Part shown: piece after piece, positions 51,811 to 60,701 of the stretch
Numbering within the stretch: position 1 is the stretch's first letter
Layout of the letters: the number at the start of each line of letters is the position of its first letter
NCBI RefSeq assembly: GCF_037071985.1
Contig: NZ_JAXHDF010000010.1
Location: forward strand, 62,001-126,000
Reading direction: 5' to 3'
Length of the DNA stretch: 64,000 bases
Source of the DNA: Pseudogracilibacillus sp037071985
GTDB taxonomy: Bacteria; Bacillota; Bacilli; Bacillales; Amphibacillaceae
The notes under the pieces: model-generated
Told to the model about the DNA's origin: nothing
Databases searched by the model: none
The model's input: only the letters and a program-made list of their open reading frames with translations
Made by a program: the position numbers and the translations under genes

Positions 51811-53040
51811 TTATACCTCCAATGTTTCTTTCTCGAATGCTTCAATCACGTTGACATAACCCTCCCCAGTAGTAAGTGTATCTCTTTCTAAAATAAACTT
51901 TTTACCCGATAACAAACAAATTTTTTCAGCATTCGCTCGCTTTTCTGAATCTTCAATAGAAGTGATATCAACAACTTGGGCTAAACCGATAATTCTTCTG
52001 CAAAGTTCTAATCCGGCAACAGCTGCTGTATCTTTTAAAATCGACTCTAAATAATATGACTTAAATCCTTCATATGCAGTAACTTGTTCAGTTGCATAAC
52101 GGTCAAATGCTTGATTAAATTTATCTTTAAAGAGATTAACTACTTCTCGAATCGTCTTCTTTAAGTAGTTTACATACGAATTTCTTTCTGTTTCATCTTC
52201 GATTGTAAATCGCGCATGTACATAAGCAAGGATCAAGTTTGCAATTACATTTCCGACATCATATCCAATCGGTCCATAAAAAGCAAACTCCGGATCAATT
52301 ACTTTTAACGTATCTTCTTTAATAAAAATGGAACCTGTATGCAAATCTCCATGAATTAAACTTTGAGCGTTTGTCATAAATTCAAATTTCAGTTTAGCTG
52401 TTTCCAACTGTAACTGCTTATCATTCCAAATATGTTCTTCAATAAAAGACCTTGATGGATCAAACACTTCATTTCTTGGACAGTCATAAAATGGTTCAGT
52501 ATAAACAAGATCTTCTGATATTTCACAAAGCTCTGGATTAATAAATTTTTTAACAAGTTCTTTTTTCTCTTTATGTTCCATCACGACATCTGAAGTATGG
52601 ATTAATGTATTGACAATAAAAGTTGTAATCTGATCAGCAAAAAGTGGGAATTCTTTATATTTCATTAATGCAGCTCGCATAATTTCATAATCAGATAGAT
52701 CCTCCATCGCAAAACAGTTCATAATCGGGTCGTATTCATACGTAATTGGAGCATAATCTGGTGCAAGTTTATAATGAAGTTTTAATATATCACTTTCGAT
52801 TCGGTTTCTGTCTGGTGAGACCTTAAATTCATCCGAAATTCTAGCAACCGGACCTGCTTGTTTAATAATAATTGACTTATTATATTTCTCATCTACTATA
52901 CGAAAAATATAATTCAAATTACCGTCTCCAATTTCTTTACACGTAAGCTCTGCATCTTCTGCAAAATAATCTAACTTTGTTCTTGCATATTCCAATGCTT
53001 CCTTTTCTGACATCGTAAAATAACTTGTCGTAAAATCCAC
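51811..53040 (-). CDS. mtnK: 5-methylthioribose kinase MtnK
   Basis: Phosphorylates the anomeric OH of 5-methylthioribose (and probably 5-deoxyribose). The 409-residue kinase-like protein has the nucleotide loop GDGNLNYIFRI (about 39), catalytic LIHGDLHTGSIF (about 233) and metal motif VIDPEFAFYGP (about 250), all as in Bacillus MtnK. GTG start with AGGAGG upstream. No encapsulation peptide. It follows the sugar importer genes, consistent with action on an imported free sugar. Confidence 0.93.
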   Translation of the reverse strand: MDFTTSYFTMSEKEALEYARTKLDYFAEDAELTCKEIGDGNLNYIFRIVDEKYNKSIIIKQAGPVARISDEFKVSPDRNRIESDILKLHYKLAPDYAPITYEYDPIMNCFAMEDLSDYEIMRAALMKYKEFPLFADQITTFIVNTLIHTSDVVMEHKEKKELVKKFINPELCEISEDLVYTEPFYDCPRNEVFDPSRSFIEEHIWNDKQLQLETAKLKFEFMTNAQSLIHGDLHTGSIFIKEDTLKVIDPEFAFYGPIGYDVGNVIANLILAYVHARFTIEDETERNSYVNYLKKTIREVVNLFKDKFNQAFDRYATEQVTAYEGFKSYYLESILKDTAAVAGLELCRRIIGLAQVVDITSIEDSEKRANAEKICLLSGKKFILERDTLTTGEGYVNVIEAFEKETLEV

Positions 53041-53062
53041 CTCACAAAACCTCCTAGTCTAT

Positions 53063-54061
53063 TTATTTCATTTTATAATAGGTTAGTGCAAGTGCTAACG
53101 CCAGTACAGTTCCTTTGACAATATCCATCGCATAATACGGAACAGACAACATGACTAGCCCATTTGCTAAAATACCAATTAATACGGCTCCTACGAACGT
53201 TCCAAACGCATTTGGTTTCCCTGCACCAAGTACCGAAAGTCCAATAAATGCGGCTGCAACTGAATCCATTAAGTAAGAACCCCCGGCATTAATCTCTGCT
53301 GTACCTACACGTGAAGCTAATACAATTCCACCAATTCCCGCAAACGTTGCGGATAATAAATATGCAGCGACTTTATATTTATTTACGGGAATTCCAGATA
53401 ATCTAGCAGCCTCTGCATTTCCACCTATGACATACATATAACGACCGTGCTTCGTATACGTCAATAAAATATGTACGGCAAAAACGACAATGAGCATAAT
53501 TATAATAATCCATGGTACTTGACCGATTTTATCAAAAATAGGCGAGATCTTTCCTTCCGCATAACTTCCATCTGGCATGATCATGTTTTCTGATAAGGTT
53601 GCGCCTTGTGTGTATGTCAGTGCTACCCCTTGGATGATAAACATCATCGCTAATGTCAATAACATATCAGGGATACGTATTTTAACAATTAAAAAAGAAT
53701 TAAGAAGTCCAACTGCTAATGCTGCTAATAGCGCAACTAAAATAGCGACAGGTGTTGATTGCCCATACCAGATAAACATCGACATAACGACAGCATTTGT
53801 AAGAGACGCAGTCGATCCTACTGATAAATCGAATCCATTAACAGATAATGAAATCGTAATTCCAATAGCAATAATGGTTACAATGGAGATAGAGCGTAAA
53901 ATATTAATAATATTTCCCATTTGAATGAAACTTGGATTTGCAATGGAAAAAATAATGATAAGTAAAACGATTGTAATTATTGTTCCATATTTATATAAAA
54001 AATCGAAAAAGTCGAATCTTCGTTTTGACCGATTGGTTGACTCTGTATTCGATGCCGTCAT
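53063..54061 (-). CDS. Ribose-type ABC importer, permease
   Basis: A 332-residue integral membrane protein (RbsC/BPD_transp_2 type) with eight to ten helices, ending in LALALALTYYKMK. SLSVNGFDLSVGSTASLTNA (about 75-94) and GNAEAARLSGIPVNKYKVAA (about 215-234) are family motifs. AGGAGG before ATG 54061 decides the start over an in-frame ATG at 54103. The start nearly touches the ATPase stop. Part of an importer whose likely cargo is methylthioribose or 5-deoxyribose. Confidence 0.9.
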   Translation of the reverse strand: MTASNTESTNRSKRRFDFFDFLYKYGTIITIVLLIIIFSIANPSFIQMGNIINILRSISIVTIIAIGITISLSVNGFDLSVGSTASLTNAVVMSMFIWYGQSTPVAILVALLAALAVGLLNSFLIVKIRIPDMLLTLAMMFIIQGVALTYTQGATLSENMIMPDGSYAEGKISPIFDKIGQVPWIIIIMLIVVFAVHILLTYTKHGRYMYVIGGNAEAARLSGIPVNKYKVAAYLLSATFAGIGGIVLASRVGTAEINAGGSYLMDSVAAAFIGLSVLGAGKPNAFGTFVGAVLIGILANGLVMLSVPYYAMDIVKGTVLALALALTYYKMK

Positions 54062-54062
54062 T

Positions 54063-55577
54063 CTACCTTCCTCCTGTTGAAAAGTATAGAAGTTCTTCTT
54101 CATTTGTTTCAGTCGTTTCCAGCTCTTTCGTCACTTCACCATCATAAACTACGTATACCCGATCCGTAATACCCATGATTTCAGAAAGTTCACTGGAAGC
54201 GTAAATTATTGCTTTACCGCGTTTTGCGAGCGCAGTGATAAGTTCAAACACATCTTTTTTGGAACCTACATCAATTCCTTTTGTCGGCTCATCAAAAATA
54301 TACACCTCGGCATCTGCTGTTAACCATTTTCCAATCGCTACTTTTTGCTGATTTCCGCCTGATAAGTTTTGGACTTTTGTATCAACAGAAGGTGTTTTAA
54401 TCCCTAGACTTGAAACCATTTCTTTTGAAACGTCTCTTTCTTTTTTAAAATCTAGAAAACTAAATGGTTTTAAAAAGTTTTTTAAGTAAGAGGCTGTTAA
54501 ATTAGTAGAAACGGATTCTAATACTAACACACCTTCTTTTCGACGTTCTTCAGGAACTAAGGCCATTCCATTTATAACAGCTTTACGTGGATTATTTGCT
54601 TTCGCATTTTTTCCTTTGATTAATAGTTGCCCTTCGATCTTTTTCGATGCGCCGAATAGCGCTTTACATATTTCTGTTTTTCCTGCCCCAACAAGTCCTG
54701 CAACCCCAACAACTTCCCCTGCACGAACCTGTAAATTAATATCTTTAATTTTTTCAAAATCAGTAAGATTTCTCACTTCTAAAACTGTCTCTCCGATTTC
54801 CTTTTCAATTGTAGGAAATTGGTCCTCCATCCTTTTACCAATCATATGTTCTACAACTCGATTTACATTTGTTTCTTTAATTTTTTCTTCAATAATAAAG
54901 CGGCCATTTCTCATAATGGTAATGTCATCACAGATGGCAAACAACTCGGGCAAACGATGTGAAATAAAGATTATTCCTACATTATTTTTCTTTAGCTGAT
55001 CCACTACTTCAAATAACTTCTCGGTCTCTGAATGACTTAAAGGGGCTGTCGGTTCGTCTAAAATTAAAAACGTGCAGTTAGAAGAAATAGCGCGAGCAAT
55101 TAATACCATTTGTTTCTCCGCTAATGTCAATTCACTTACAAGTTGTCTGGAAGAAACGTTCATATGGAGGTTTTTTAAAATCTCCGTTGCTCGTTTATGA
55201 AGTTGCTGATAGTTAACAAATTGCTTTTTTCCCATATTGCTAACTAAATCATTGAGCATAATATTTTCTCCGACAGATAAATAGGAAATCAAAGCAGTAT
55301 CCACTTCCTGATAAACAATTTGAATACCTAAATCTTGAGCATCTTTTGGTTTACGAATATCAATTTTTTTACCGTCTAATTCAATTTCACCTGTATAATG
55401 ATTGTACGCTCCGGATAGCACTTTCATTAAAGAGGATTTTCCTGCTCCATTCGCACCAATTAATGCATGAGTTCTTCCCGTTTTGGCAACAAAATGAACA
55501 TCGTCTAATGCCTTCACGCCAGGAAATTCAATCGATATATTTTTCATTTTAAGAACTATTTCTTTCAATCTCTCCAC
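54063..55577 (-). CDS. Ribose-type ABC importer, double ATPase
   Basis: A 504-residue fused double ABC protein (RbsA type). The first domain has Walker A GANGAGKSS and signature SELTLAEKQM (diverged). The second has Walker A-like GLVGAGKTE and the signature LSGGNQQKV with FDEPTKGIDVG. Energises sugar import. The start is uncertain (GTG at 55577 or TTG nine bases downstream). A stem-loop lies before it. Confidence 0.9.
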   Translation of the reverse strand: MERLKEIVLKMKNISIEFPGVKALDDVHFVAKTGRTHALIGANGAGKSSLMKVLSGAYNHYTGEIELDGKKIDIRKPKDAQDLGIQIVYQEVDTALISYLSVGENIMLNDLVSNMGKKQFVNYQQLHKRATEILKNLHMNVSSRQLVSELTLAEKQMVLIARAISSNCTFLILDEPTAPLSHSETEKLFEVVDQLKKNNVGIIFISHRLPELFAICDDITIMRNGRFIIEEKIKETNVNRVVEHMIGKRMEDQFPTIEKEIGETVLEVRNLTDFEKIKDINLQVRAGEVVGVAGLVGAGKTEICKALFGASKKIEGQLLIKGKNAKANNPRKAVINGMALVPEERRKEGVLVLESVSTNLTASYLKNFLKPFSFLDFKKERDVSKEMVSSLGIKTPSVDTKVQNLSGGNQQKVAIGKWLTADAEVYIFDEPTKGIDVGSKKDVFELITALAKRGKAIIYASSELSEIMGITDRVYVVYDGEVTKELETTETNEEELLYFSTGGR

Positions 55578-55596
55578 CCACTTTTTATATAAAGCA

Positions 55597-55631
55597 CTAA
55601 AACGTCACCCAAAAAGAGTGCCGCTTTAGTG
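55597..55631 (-). other. Stem-loop between binding-protein and ATPase genes
   Basis: On the minus strand CACTAAAGCGGCAC pairs imperfectly with GGTGACGTTTTAGTG around a T-rich loop. Such elements often lower expression downstream of an ABC binding-protein gene. Confidence 0.5.
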
Positions 55632-55662
55632 TTCGGTGATAGTGAATTCCGATCATTTCATT

Positions 55663-56796
55663 TTATTTTGCATGATATTCTTTTAACGTAATCATCCAAT
55701 CTTCTTCAAATTCGGATGACGTCCCCCAGCCTTCAATAACATTTGCAAGGTTTTCCATATTCACTTCTTCATCTGCCGCTAGTAAATCTTCTTGAGAAAT
55801 TAAAGATGCTTCCAAATCAAATGTTTGAGGCGTTTCTTCCCCTGCAAGTTTTTTCGCAAGAATACGTAAATCTATTGCTCCAATTAACTTCGGATCTACA
55901 GCTGCTGTATATTTCCAAGAGCTGCCTTCTTCGCTCATTAATTGAAGGTCTGCATTTGAAACATCAATTCCATAAATAGCAATTTCGTCTCGACCCGCTT
56001 CTTCAATGGCACGTACTGCACCTGTTGCAAATGCATCCCATGTTGCAAAAATCGCATCAATTGAACCCTTAGGGTGTTTATTCAGCATTGCCGCCACGGC
56101 ATCTTGTGTATCGACCGATGTATTTTCGGAAGCAACTCCAAAACGCTCAATTTCTTCAATGCCTGGATTTTCTTCTAATGTTTGTGTATAGATTTCATTT
56201 CTTCTTTCCATTGGTGGGAATCCATCCACCCATAAATAAGCAATTTTAGCTTCGCCGTCTTGTTCTTCAACTAATTTATCTAATGCTAATGTTGCTAATG
56301 CATGGTCATCCTGTGCTGTTAGTGTTACTCCTTCAACATCAAGTAAGTCCGTGTTTGAGTCAAACGCTACTACATCAATGCCTTTTTCTCTCGCTTCTTT
56401 TACTTGATCAACTACTGCTGCATCATCACCATGAGAAATAATTAATCCATCATAGTTTTGCTGAATCGCTTGAGCGATAGCATCATTGAATTTAGCTGAA
56501 TCTCCGTTTGCTGTAAATGTATCTACTTGGAAGCCTAACGCTTCTCCTTCTTGTTTTGCACCAGCAAAGAATTGTGCTGTATGGTCGTCTCCGCCAATTT
56601 TACGGATAACCATAATTTTAGTTTTCTCTCCATCTGCAAATCTTTCTGGCACTCCTTCTAATGACACATCTTCATTTACCCCTTTATCTGATGAATCATC
56701 ACTTGATGCTTTATCATCAGATGATCCGCATCCGGCTAAAAACAGCGCGAGTGCAAACGTTAGTAGAAATGCTGTTAAAATACTTCTCTTTTTCAT
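55663..56796 (-). CDS. Sugar-binding lipoprotein of ABC importer
   Basis: A 377-residue periplasmic-binding protein, type 1 fold (RbsB-like), as a lipoprotein: signal MKKRSILTAFLLTFALALFL then AGCGSS with the lipid-anchored Cys, followed by a Ser/Asp-rich linker. Ligand-domain motifs: IQQNYDGLIISHGDDAAV and FDSNTDLL. GGGGGAAAG before ATG 56796 decides the start over an ATG at 56844. Its place between the sulfhydrylase and mtnK points to a 5-substituted ribose as ligand. Confidence 0.9.
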   Translation of the reverse strand: MKKRSILTAFLLTFALALFLAGCGSSDDKASSDDSSDKGVNEDVSLEGVPERFADGEKTKIMVIRKIGGDDHTAQFFAGAKQEGEALGFQVDTFTANGDSAKFNDAIAQAIQQNYDGLIISHGDDAAVVDQVKEAREKGIDVVAFDSNTDLLDVEGVTLTAQDDHALATLALDKLVEEQDGEAKIAYLWVDGFPPMERRNEIYTQTLEENPGIEEIERFGVASENTSVDTQDAVAAMLNKHPKGSIDAIFATWDAFATGAVRAIEEAGRDEIAIYGIDVSNADLQLMSEEGSSWKYTAAVDPKLIGAIDLRILAKKLAGEETPQTFDLEASLISQEDLLAADEEVNMENLANVIEGWGTSSEFEEDWMITLKEYHAK

Positions 56797-56853
56797 CTTC
56801 TTTCCCCCTGATTTTTCTAATTTTTTTATGAAAACTATTTGCATAGTGTTCTA

Positions 56854-58254
56854 CTAAATTCTTTTGTCTTTCAATTGCTGAATAACTGCTTCAGTAAGTT
56901 TGTTCACAATATCTTCCGTATTGTTTTGCAAGATGTCATTCGTTACTATATCCTTATTTCCATTGTCACGTTGACCTGTTGCTTTTTCTAACGCTTGATC
57001 CAAATCTTCATAAATATCATCAATATTTTCTAAACCTACTGATAATCTAACTAAATCTTTTGATACACCAGTAGCCGCAAGTTCTTCATCTGACAATTGT
57101 AAATGAGTGGTTGATGCAGGATGGATAATTAAACTTTTTGCATCCCCCACATTTGCTAAATGTGACCATAGCGAGACATGATCTATTAATCTGCTACCAG
57201 CTTCTCTGCCGCCTTTTATCCCGAACACTACGATAGATCCAAATCCGTTGGTTAATAGTTTTTTAGCATGTTCATATGATGGATGAGATGGTAATCCAGG
57301 ATAAGAAACCCATGCGACTGCAGGATGTTTCTCTAATCGTCTTGCTAGCTCTAACGCATTTTCATTATGTCTATCAACCCGTAAATTTAACGTTTCTACC
57401 CCTTGAAGCAATTGAAACGCATTATAAGGACTTAAACATGAACCAAAGTCTCTGAGTAATTGAACACGTAGTTTTGTCGCAAAGGCAATGTCGCCAAAAT
57501 CTTTTGCATAACTTATACCGTTATAGCTGCGATCAGGTTCAATAAAGCCCGGAAACTTTTTCGAGTTCCAATCAAAATTACCGCCGTCTACCACAATGCC
57601 ACCAATTGACGTCCCATGACCACCTATCCATTTTGTAGCCGAATGAACAACTATGTCTGCTCCGTGTTCTATAGGCTTACAAACATACGGCGTTGCAAAT
57701 GTGTTATCAATAATAAGTGGAATACCTGCCTCACGTGCTATTTTTGCAACACCTTGGATATCTAACACATGTAGACTCGGGTTTCCAATTGTTTCAGCAA
57801 AAATTGCTTTCGTTTTATACGTGATCGCCTTTTTAAAGTTTTGTGGATTCGACGGATCGACAAACCGTACATTAATTCCGTATTTAGGTAATGTTATAGA
57901 GAATAAATTATATGTACCTCCATATATATTGGTTGCAGCGACAATTTCATCTCCAGCCGAGGCGATATTAAGGACGGATAACGCAATTGCAGCCATCCCT
58001 GAAGACGTCGCTACTGCTGCAACACCTTCCTCCAATAAAGCCATTCTTTTTTCAAAAACATCAACGGTCGGGTTCATCATGCGACTATATATATTTCCGG
58101 TTTCATTTAAAGAGAATAACTTCTCAGCATGGGCGGAATCTTCAAAAACGTATGATGTTGTTTGATAGATAGGTACCGCTCGTGATCCTGTTGTCGGATC
58201 AACTTCTTGTCCTCCGTGCAATAATAATGTTTCTATTTTTTGCCCCTTACTCAT
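56854..58254 (-). CDS. O-acetylhomoserine sulfhydrylase-like enzyme with encapsulation peptide
   Basis: A 466-residue PLP enzyme of the Cys/Met metabolism family, MetY/MetZ group. The PLP lysine is in VVHSATKWIGGHGTSIGG (about 208), the cofactor loop in TSSGMAAIALSVLNIA, and RSYNGISYAKDFGDIAFATK is typical of the long OAH sulfhydrylases. Members condense O-acetylhomoserine with sulfide or methanethiol to homocysteine or methionine. The family core ends near residue 426. The remaining about 40 residues form a polar linker and an amphipathic helix EDIVNKLTEAVIQQLKDK, very like that of the aldolase. First gene of the BMC operon; GGAGG ribosome site. Confidence 0.9.
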   Translation of the reverse strand: MSKGQKIETLLLHGGQEVDPTTGSRAVPIYQTTSYVFEDSAHAEKLFSLNETGNIYSRMMNPTVDVFEKRMALLEEGVAAVATSSGMAAIALSVLNIASAGDEIVAATNIYGGTYNLFSITLPKYGINVRFVDPSNPQNFKKAITYKTKAIFAETIGNPSLHVLDIQGVAKIAREAGIPLIIDNTFATPYVCKPIEHGADIVVHSATKWIGGHGTSIGGIVVDGGNFDWNSKKFPGFIEPDRSYNGISYAKDFGDIAFATKLRVQLLRDFGSCLSPYNAFQLLQGVETLNLRVDRHNENALELARRLEKHPAVAWVSYPGLPSHPSYEHAKKLLTNGFGSIVVFGIKGGREAGSRLIDHVSLWSHLANVGDAKSLIIHPASTTHLQLSDEELAATGVSKDLVRLSVGLENIDDIYEDLDQALEKATGQRDNGNKDIVTNDILQNNTEDIVNKLTEAVIQQLKDKRI

Positions 58255-58491
58255 CAGCTTTCCTCCTACAAAAATACTGCCTATTTAAAGCGCGCAATTT
58301 TCTGATAACTCACTCGATTTATAGAATATACATCTACTATGCTACTTTTTTATGTATAATACATCTGACCTGACTAGGAATTAACCTTGCATACAGATTA
58401 ATTTTCCTAACTAATCGCAATTTATCAAAACTTGTTTATTTCCTACCTAATAAGAAAATTTAGTTAATAGTAATTACCTGTTATATATAAA

Positions 58492-58681
58492 GAGGTTGAG
58501 ATATAAGTTATATAGAGTTATTAAAACACGAATGCTTATTATAGTCGCTACAGAAATATACTCCGCTTTTATCACTGGCATAAGAGCGACATCTTCTGGC
58601 AAGAGTCTACGAATATTTCTTTCGTTAATTTGGAGTAGTATTCATGTTTTATATCTACTATTTTGTTTTATCCCAGCCTCA
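58492..58681. repeat. MITE-like element in the operon leader
   Basis: About 190 bp between the riboswitch terminator and the first gene. Its ends are imperfect inverted repeats: AGAGGTTGAGATATA (from 58492) and TTTTATCCCAGCCTC (to 58680), 11 of 14 matching. It has no coding capacity. The GAGGCTGGGA-type end and inner CGTAGACTCTTGCCAGAAGA recall short interspersed repeats of Bacillaceae. A target duplication is not certain. Confidence 0.5.
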
Positions 58682-58689
58682 TTAAATAT

Positions 58690-58857
58690 AAAAATCTCTC
58701 TGCAAAATACAGAGAGATTGGATGGTCAATATCAATTTTTCCAACTCTCTTATCTACAAAAAGCAATCGCTTCTCAGGAATTGGCACCTGAATGAGATTA
58801 ACTCATTTGGTTGCCGAGGATTCTTAGGGCCTGTCCCTCCACCTCTCTGGATAAGAG
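58690..58857 (-). promoter_or_regulatory. SAM-I (S-box) riboswitch with terminator
   Basis: On the minus strand P1 is CTCTTATC (plus 58850-58857) with GATAAGAG (58747-58754). Between them lie AGAGAGGTGGAGGGAC, GGCCC, CTCGGCAACC and GGTGCCAATTCC, the S-box core. The pseudoknot pairs CAGG (58830-58833) with CCTG (58775-58778), a compensated change from the usual CTGG/CCAG. The terminator is AATCTCTCTG/CAGAGAGATT (58693-58719) followed by TTTATATTT. An antiterminator AGAGAGTTGG/CCAATCTCTCT overlaps both. High SAM should stop transcription of the BMC operon. Confidence 0.95.
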
Positions 58858-58929
58858 TAAACTAATAAATTTTAGTAGGTAATTTTTATTGTGTATGCAC
58901 CATGTCTTTATAGCAACATGATAGATAAG

Positions 58930-58958
58930 AGTATATGATTAAAAATTATATTTGTCAA
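58930..58958 (-). promoter_or_regulatory. Promoter of the BMC operon
   Basis: On the minus strand TTGACA (plus 58953-58958), 17-nt spacer, TATACT (plus 58930-58935). Transcription would start near 58923, about 65 bases before the riboswitch. Confidence 0.85.
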
Positions 58959-59152
58959 ATTATTTTATATTTTCGTTTTATCAATTATAATCTTTATTTC
59001 TCAATTGTAATTAATAGGTGATATTACTTTAATTTCCATTCCGGACCTACATGCAGCATGCATGATACCTATTGATTTCTCATACTTCTTTTAGAATCTT
59101 TTTAAAAAAATCACAGATGAATTAGATCTTTCACTGAGTGTTAATTCGTTTA
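58959..59152. other. AT-rich spacer after the purine permease gene
   Basis: No gene. No convincing terminator for the permease gene is seen, so some read-through into the BMC leader is possible. Confidence 0.35.
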
Positions 59153-60448
59153 TCAAACGATAAATACAAAATACAAAACAAATAATAAGCTTAATACATA
59201 CATAATTGGATGAACTTCTTTGTACCGCTTTTGTGCTACTAAGGTTATCGGATAAAGAATAAAACCAAATGCTATACCAGTTGCCACACTTGAAGACATC
59301 GGCATCATAATGATTGTAATAAAGGAAGGAATAACAATTTCTAACTTACTCCAATTTATTCTACTTATTTGCATTGCCATTAATGCGCCAACTACAATTA
59401 GAGCAGGAGCTGTCACTTCTGTTGTAATTACAGTTAAAATGGGGGAAAAAAACAATGCGATCGTAAAACAAAATGCGATAACGACAGATGTAAACCCTGT
59501 TTTTCCACCAAGTGCAATGCCTGCTGATGACTCCACACTGGTAGCTGGAGTGGATGTTCCTAATATGGAACCAATAACACCTGCAGAGGAATCTGCAAGT
59601 AATGCTCTACCTGCATTTGGAATTTTATTATTTTTCATTATTCCAGCTTGACTTGTTAGTGCAATTAACGCACCCGCTGTATCAAAAAAGGCTACAAATA
59701 AAAAGGTAAATATTACTGCCAACAACTCAGGTGTAAATACCTCATGTAAATTCGTAAAGACAACTCCGAAAGTTGGTGCTAGACTTGGAATTTTTCCAAT
59801 AATTGATGTAGGTGTACTGATAAGCCCAAACATCATCCCGACAATAGCTGTAACAACCATCCCGTAAAAAATCCCGCCATTTATTCCATACACCAACATA
59901 AAAATAGTAATAACAAGACCGAATAAAGCTAATGCTGTCATGGGAGAAGTCACATTTCCAATTGTGACAAAAGTATCCTCATTGGAAATGATGATTCCGG
60001 CGTTTTTCAGTCCGATAAAAGCAATAAAAAAGCCAATCCCGCCTGCAATCGCATGTTTTAAATCCTCAGGAATGGCATTAATAATTTTCTCCCTTATTTT
60101 CATTAAACTTAACATCATAAATAAGACGCTTGCAATAAACACTCCTGTTAATGCTACTTGCCACTCAATGCCCATCCCAAGACATACCGAAAAAGCAAAA
60201 AAAGAATTCAATCCCATACTTGGTGCAATGGCAATCGGAAAATTGGCAAGCAGACCAATAAGGAGTGAACCAAGAATAGAAGTCAGGGCAGTTGCTGTAA
60301 ATACAGCTCCCTTATCCATCCCTGCTTCACTCAAGATTAACGGATTAACGACTAAAATATAAGAGATGGAAAGAAAAGTAGTAATACCTGCAAAAATTTC
60401 TTTCTTATATGTTGTATTTCTTTCTGTAAAGTTAAAAAAGTTTTTCAT
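59153..60448 (-). CDS. Purine permease, AzgA/PbuG-type NCS2 transporter
   Basis: A 431-residue membrane protein with 12-14 helices. FTERNTTYKKEIFAGITTFL (about 7-26), APSMGLNSFFAF and GTSTPATSVESSAGIALGGK (about 296-315) are motifs of the AzgA group, importing guanine, hypoxanthine or adenine. No purine riboswitch is seen upstream. It precedes the BMC operon on the same strand. Adenine is the other half of the nucleosides that yield methylthioribose and 5-deoxyribose, but a link is speculative. Confidence 0.9.
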   Translation of the reverse strand: MKNFFNFTERNTTYKKEIFAGITTFLSISYILVVNPLILSEAGMDKGAVFTATALTSILGSLLIGLLANFPIAIAPSMGLNSFFAFSVCLGMGIEWQVALTGVFIASVLFMMLSLMKIREKIINAIPEDLKHAIAGGIGFFIAFIGLKNAGIIISNEDTFVTIGNVTSPMTALALFGLVITIFMLVYGINGGIFYGMVVTAIVGMMFGLISTPTSIIGKIPSLAPTFGVVFTNLHEVFTPELLAVIFTFLFVAFFDTAGALIALTSQAGIMKNNKIPNAGRALLADSSAGVIGSILGTSTPATSVESSAGIALGGKTGFTSVVIAFCFTIALFFSPILTVITTEVTAPALIVVGALMAMQISRINWSKLEIVIPSFITIIMMPMSSSVATGIAFGFILYPITLVAQKRYKEVHPIMYVLSLLFVLYFVFIV

Positions 60449-60701
60449 CAAGGCTGTCTCCTGCTATTATGCGTATTTATAGTTAAATAATTTATCTTAC
60501 AAAAGATGTTTTATACAATAGAAAAATAATAACAATTAAACATATACAGGTCAAGAAAGCTATGTTCTACATTAAAATGAACTAGATTCTATTTTTCATA
60601 ATAGAAATTTATGGTAAAATAAATATGATAAACAGGAATTTAGCTGGTAAAATTGATTTAACATTAGATATTCATCAAACTTCATGTTAGGAAGTGACAA
60701 A

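Noticed and set aside
60449..60690. Purine riboswitch upstream of the AzgA-type permease
   Set aside because: No purine-aptamer core or paired stems could be found in the minus-strand leader.
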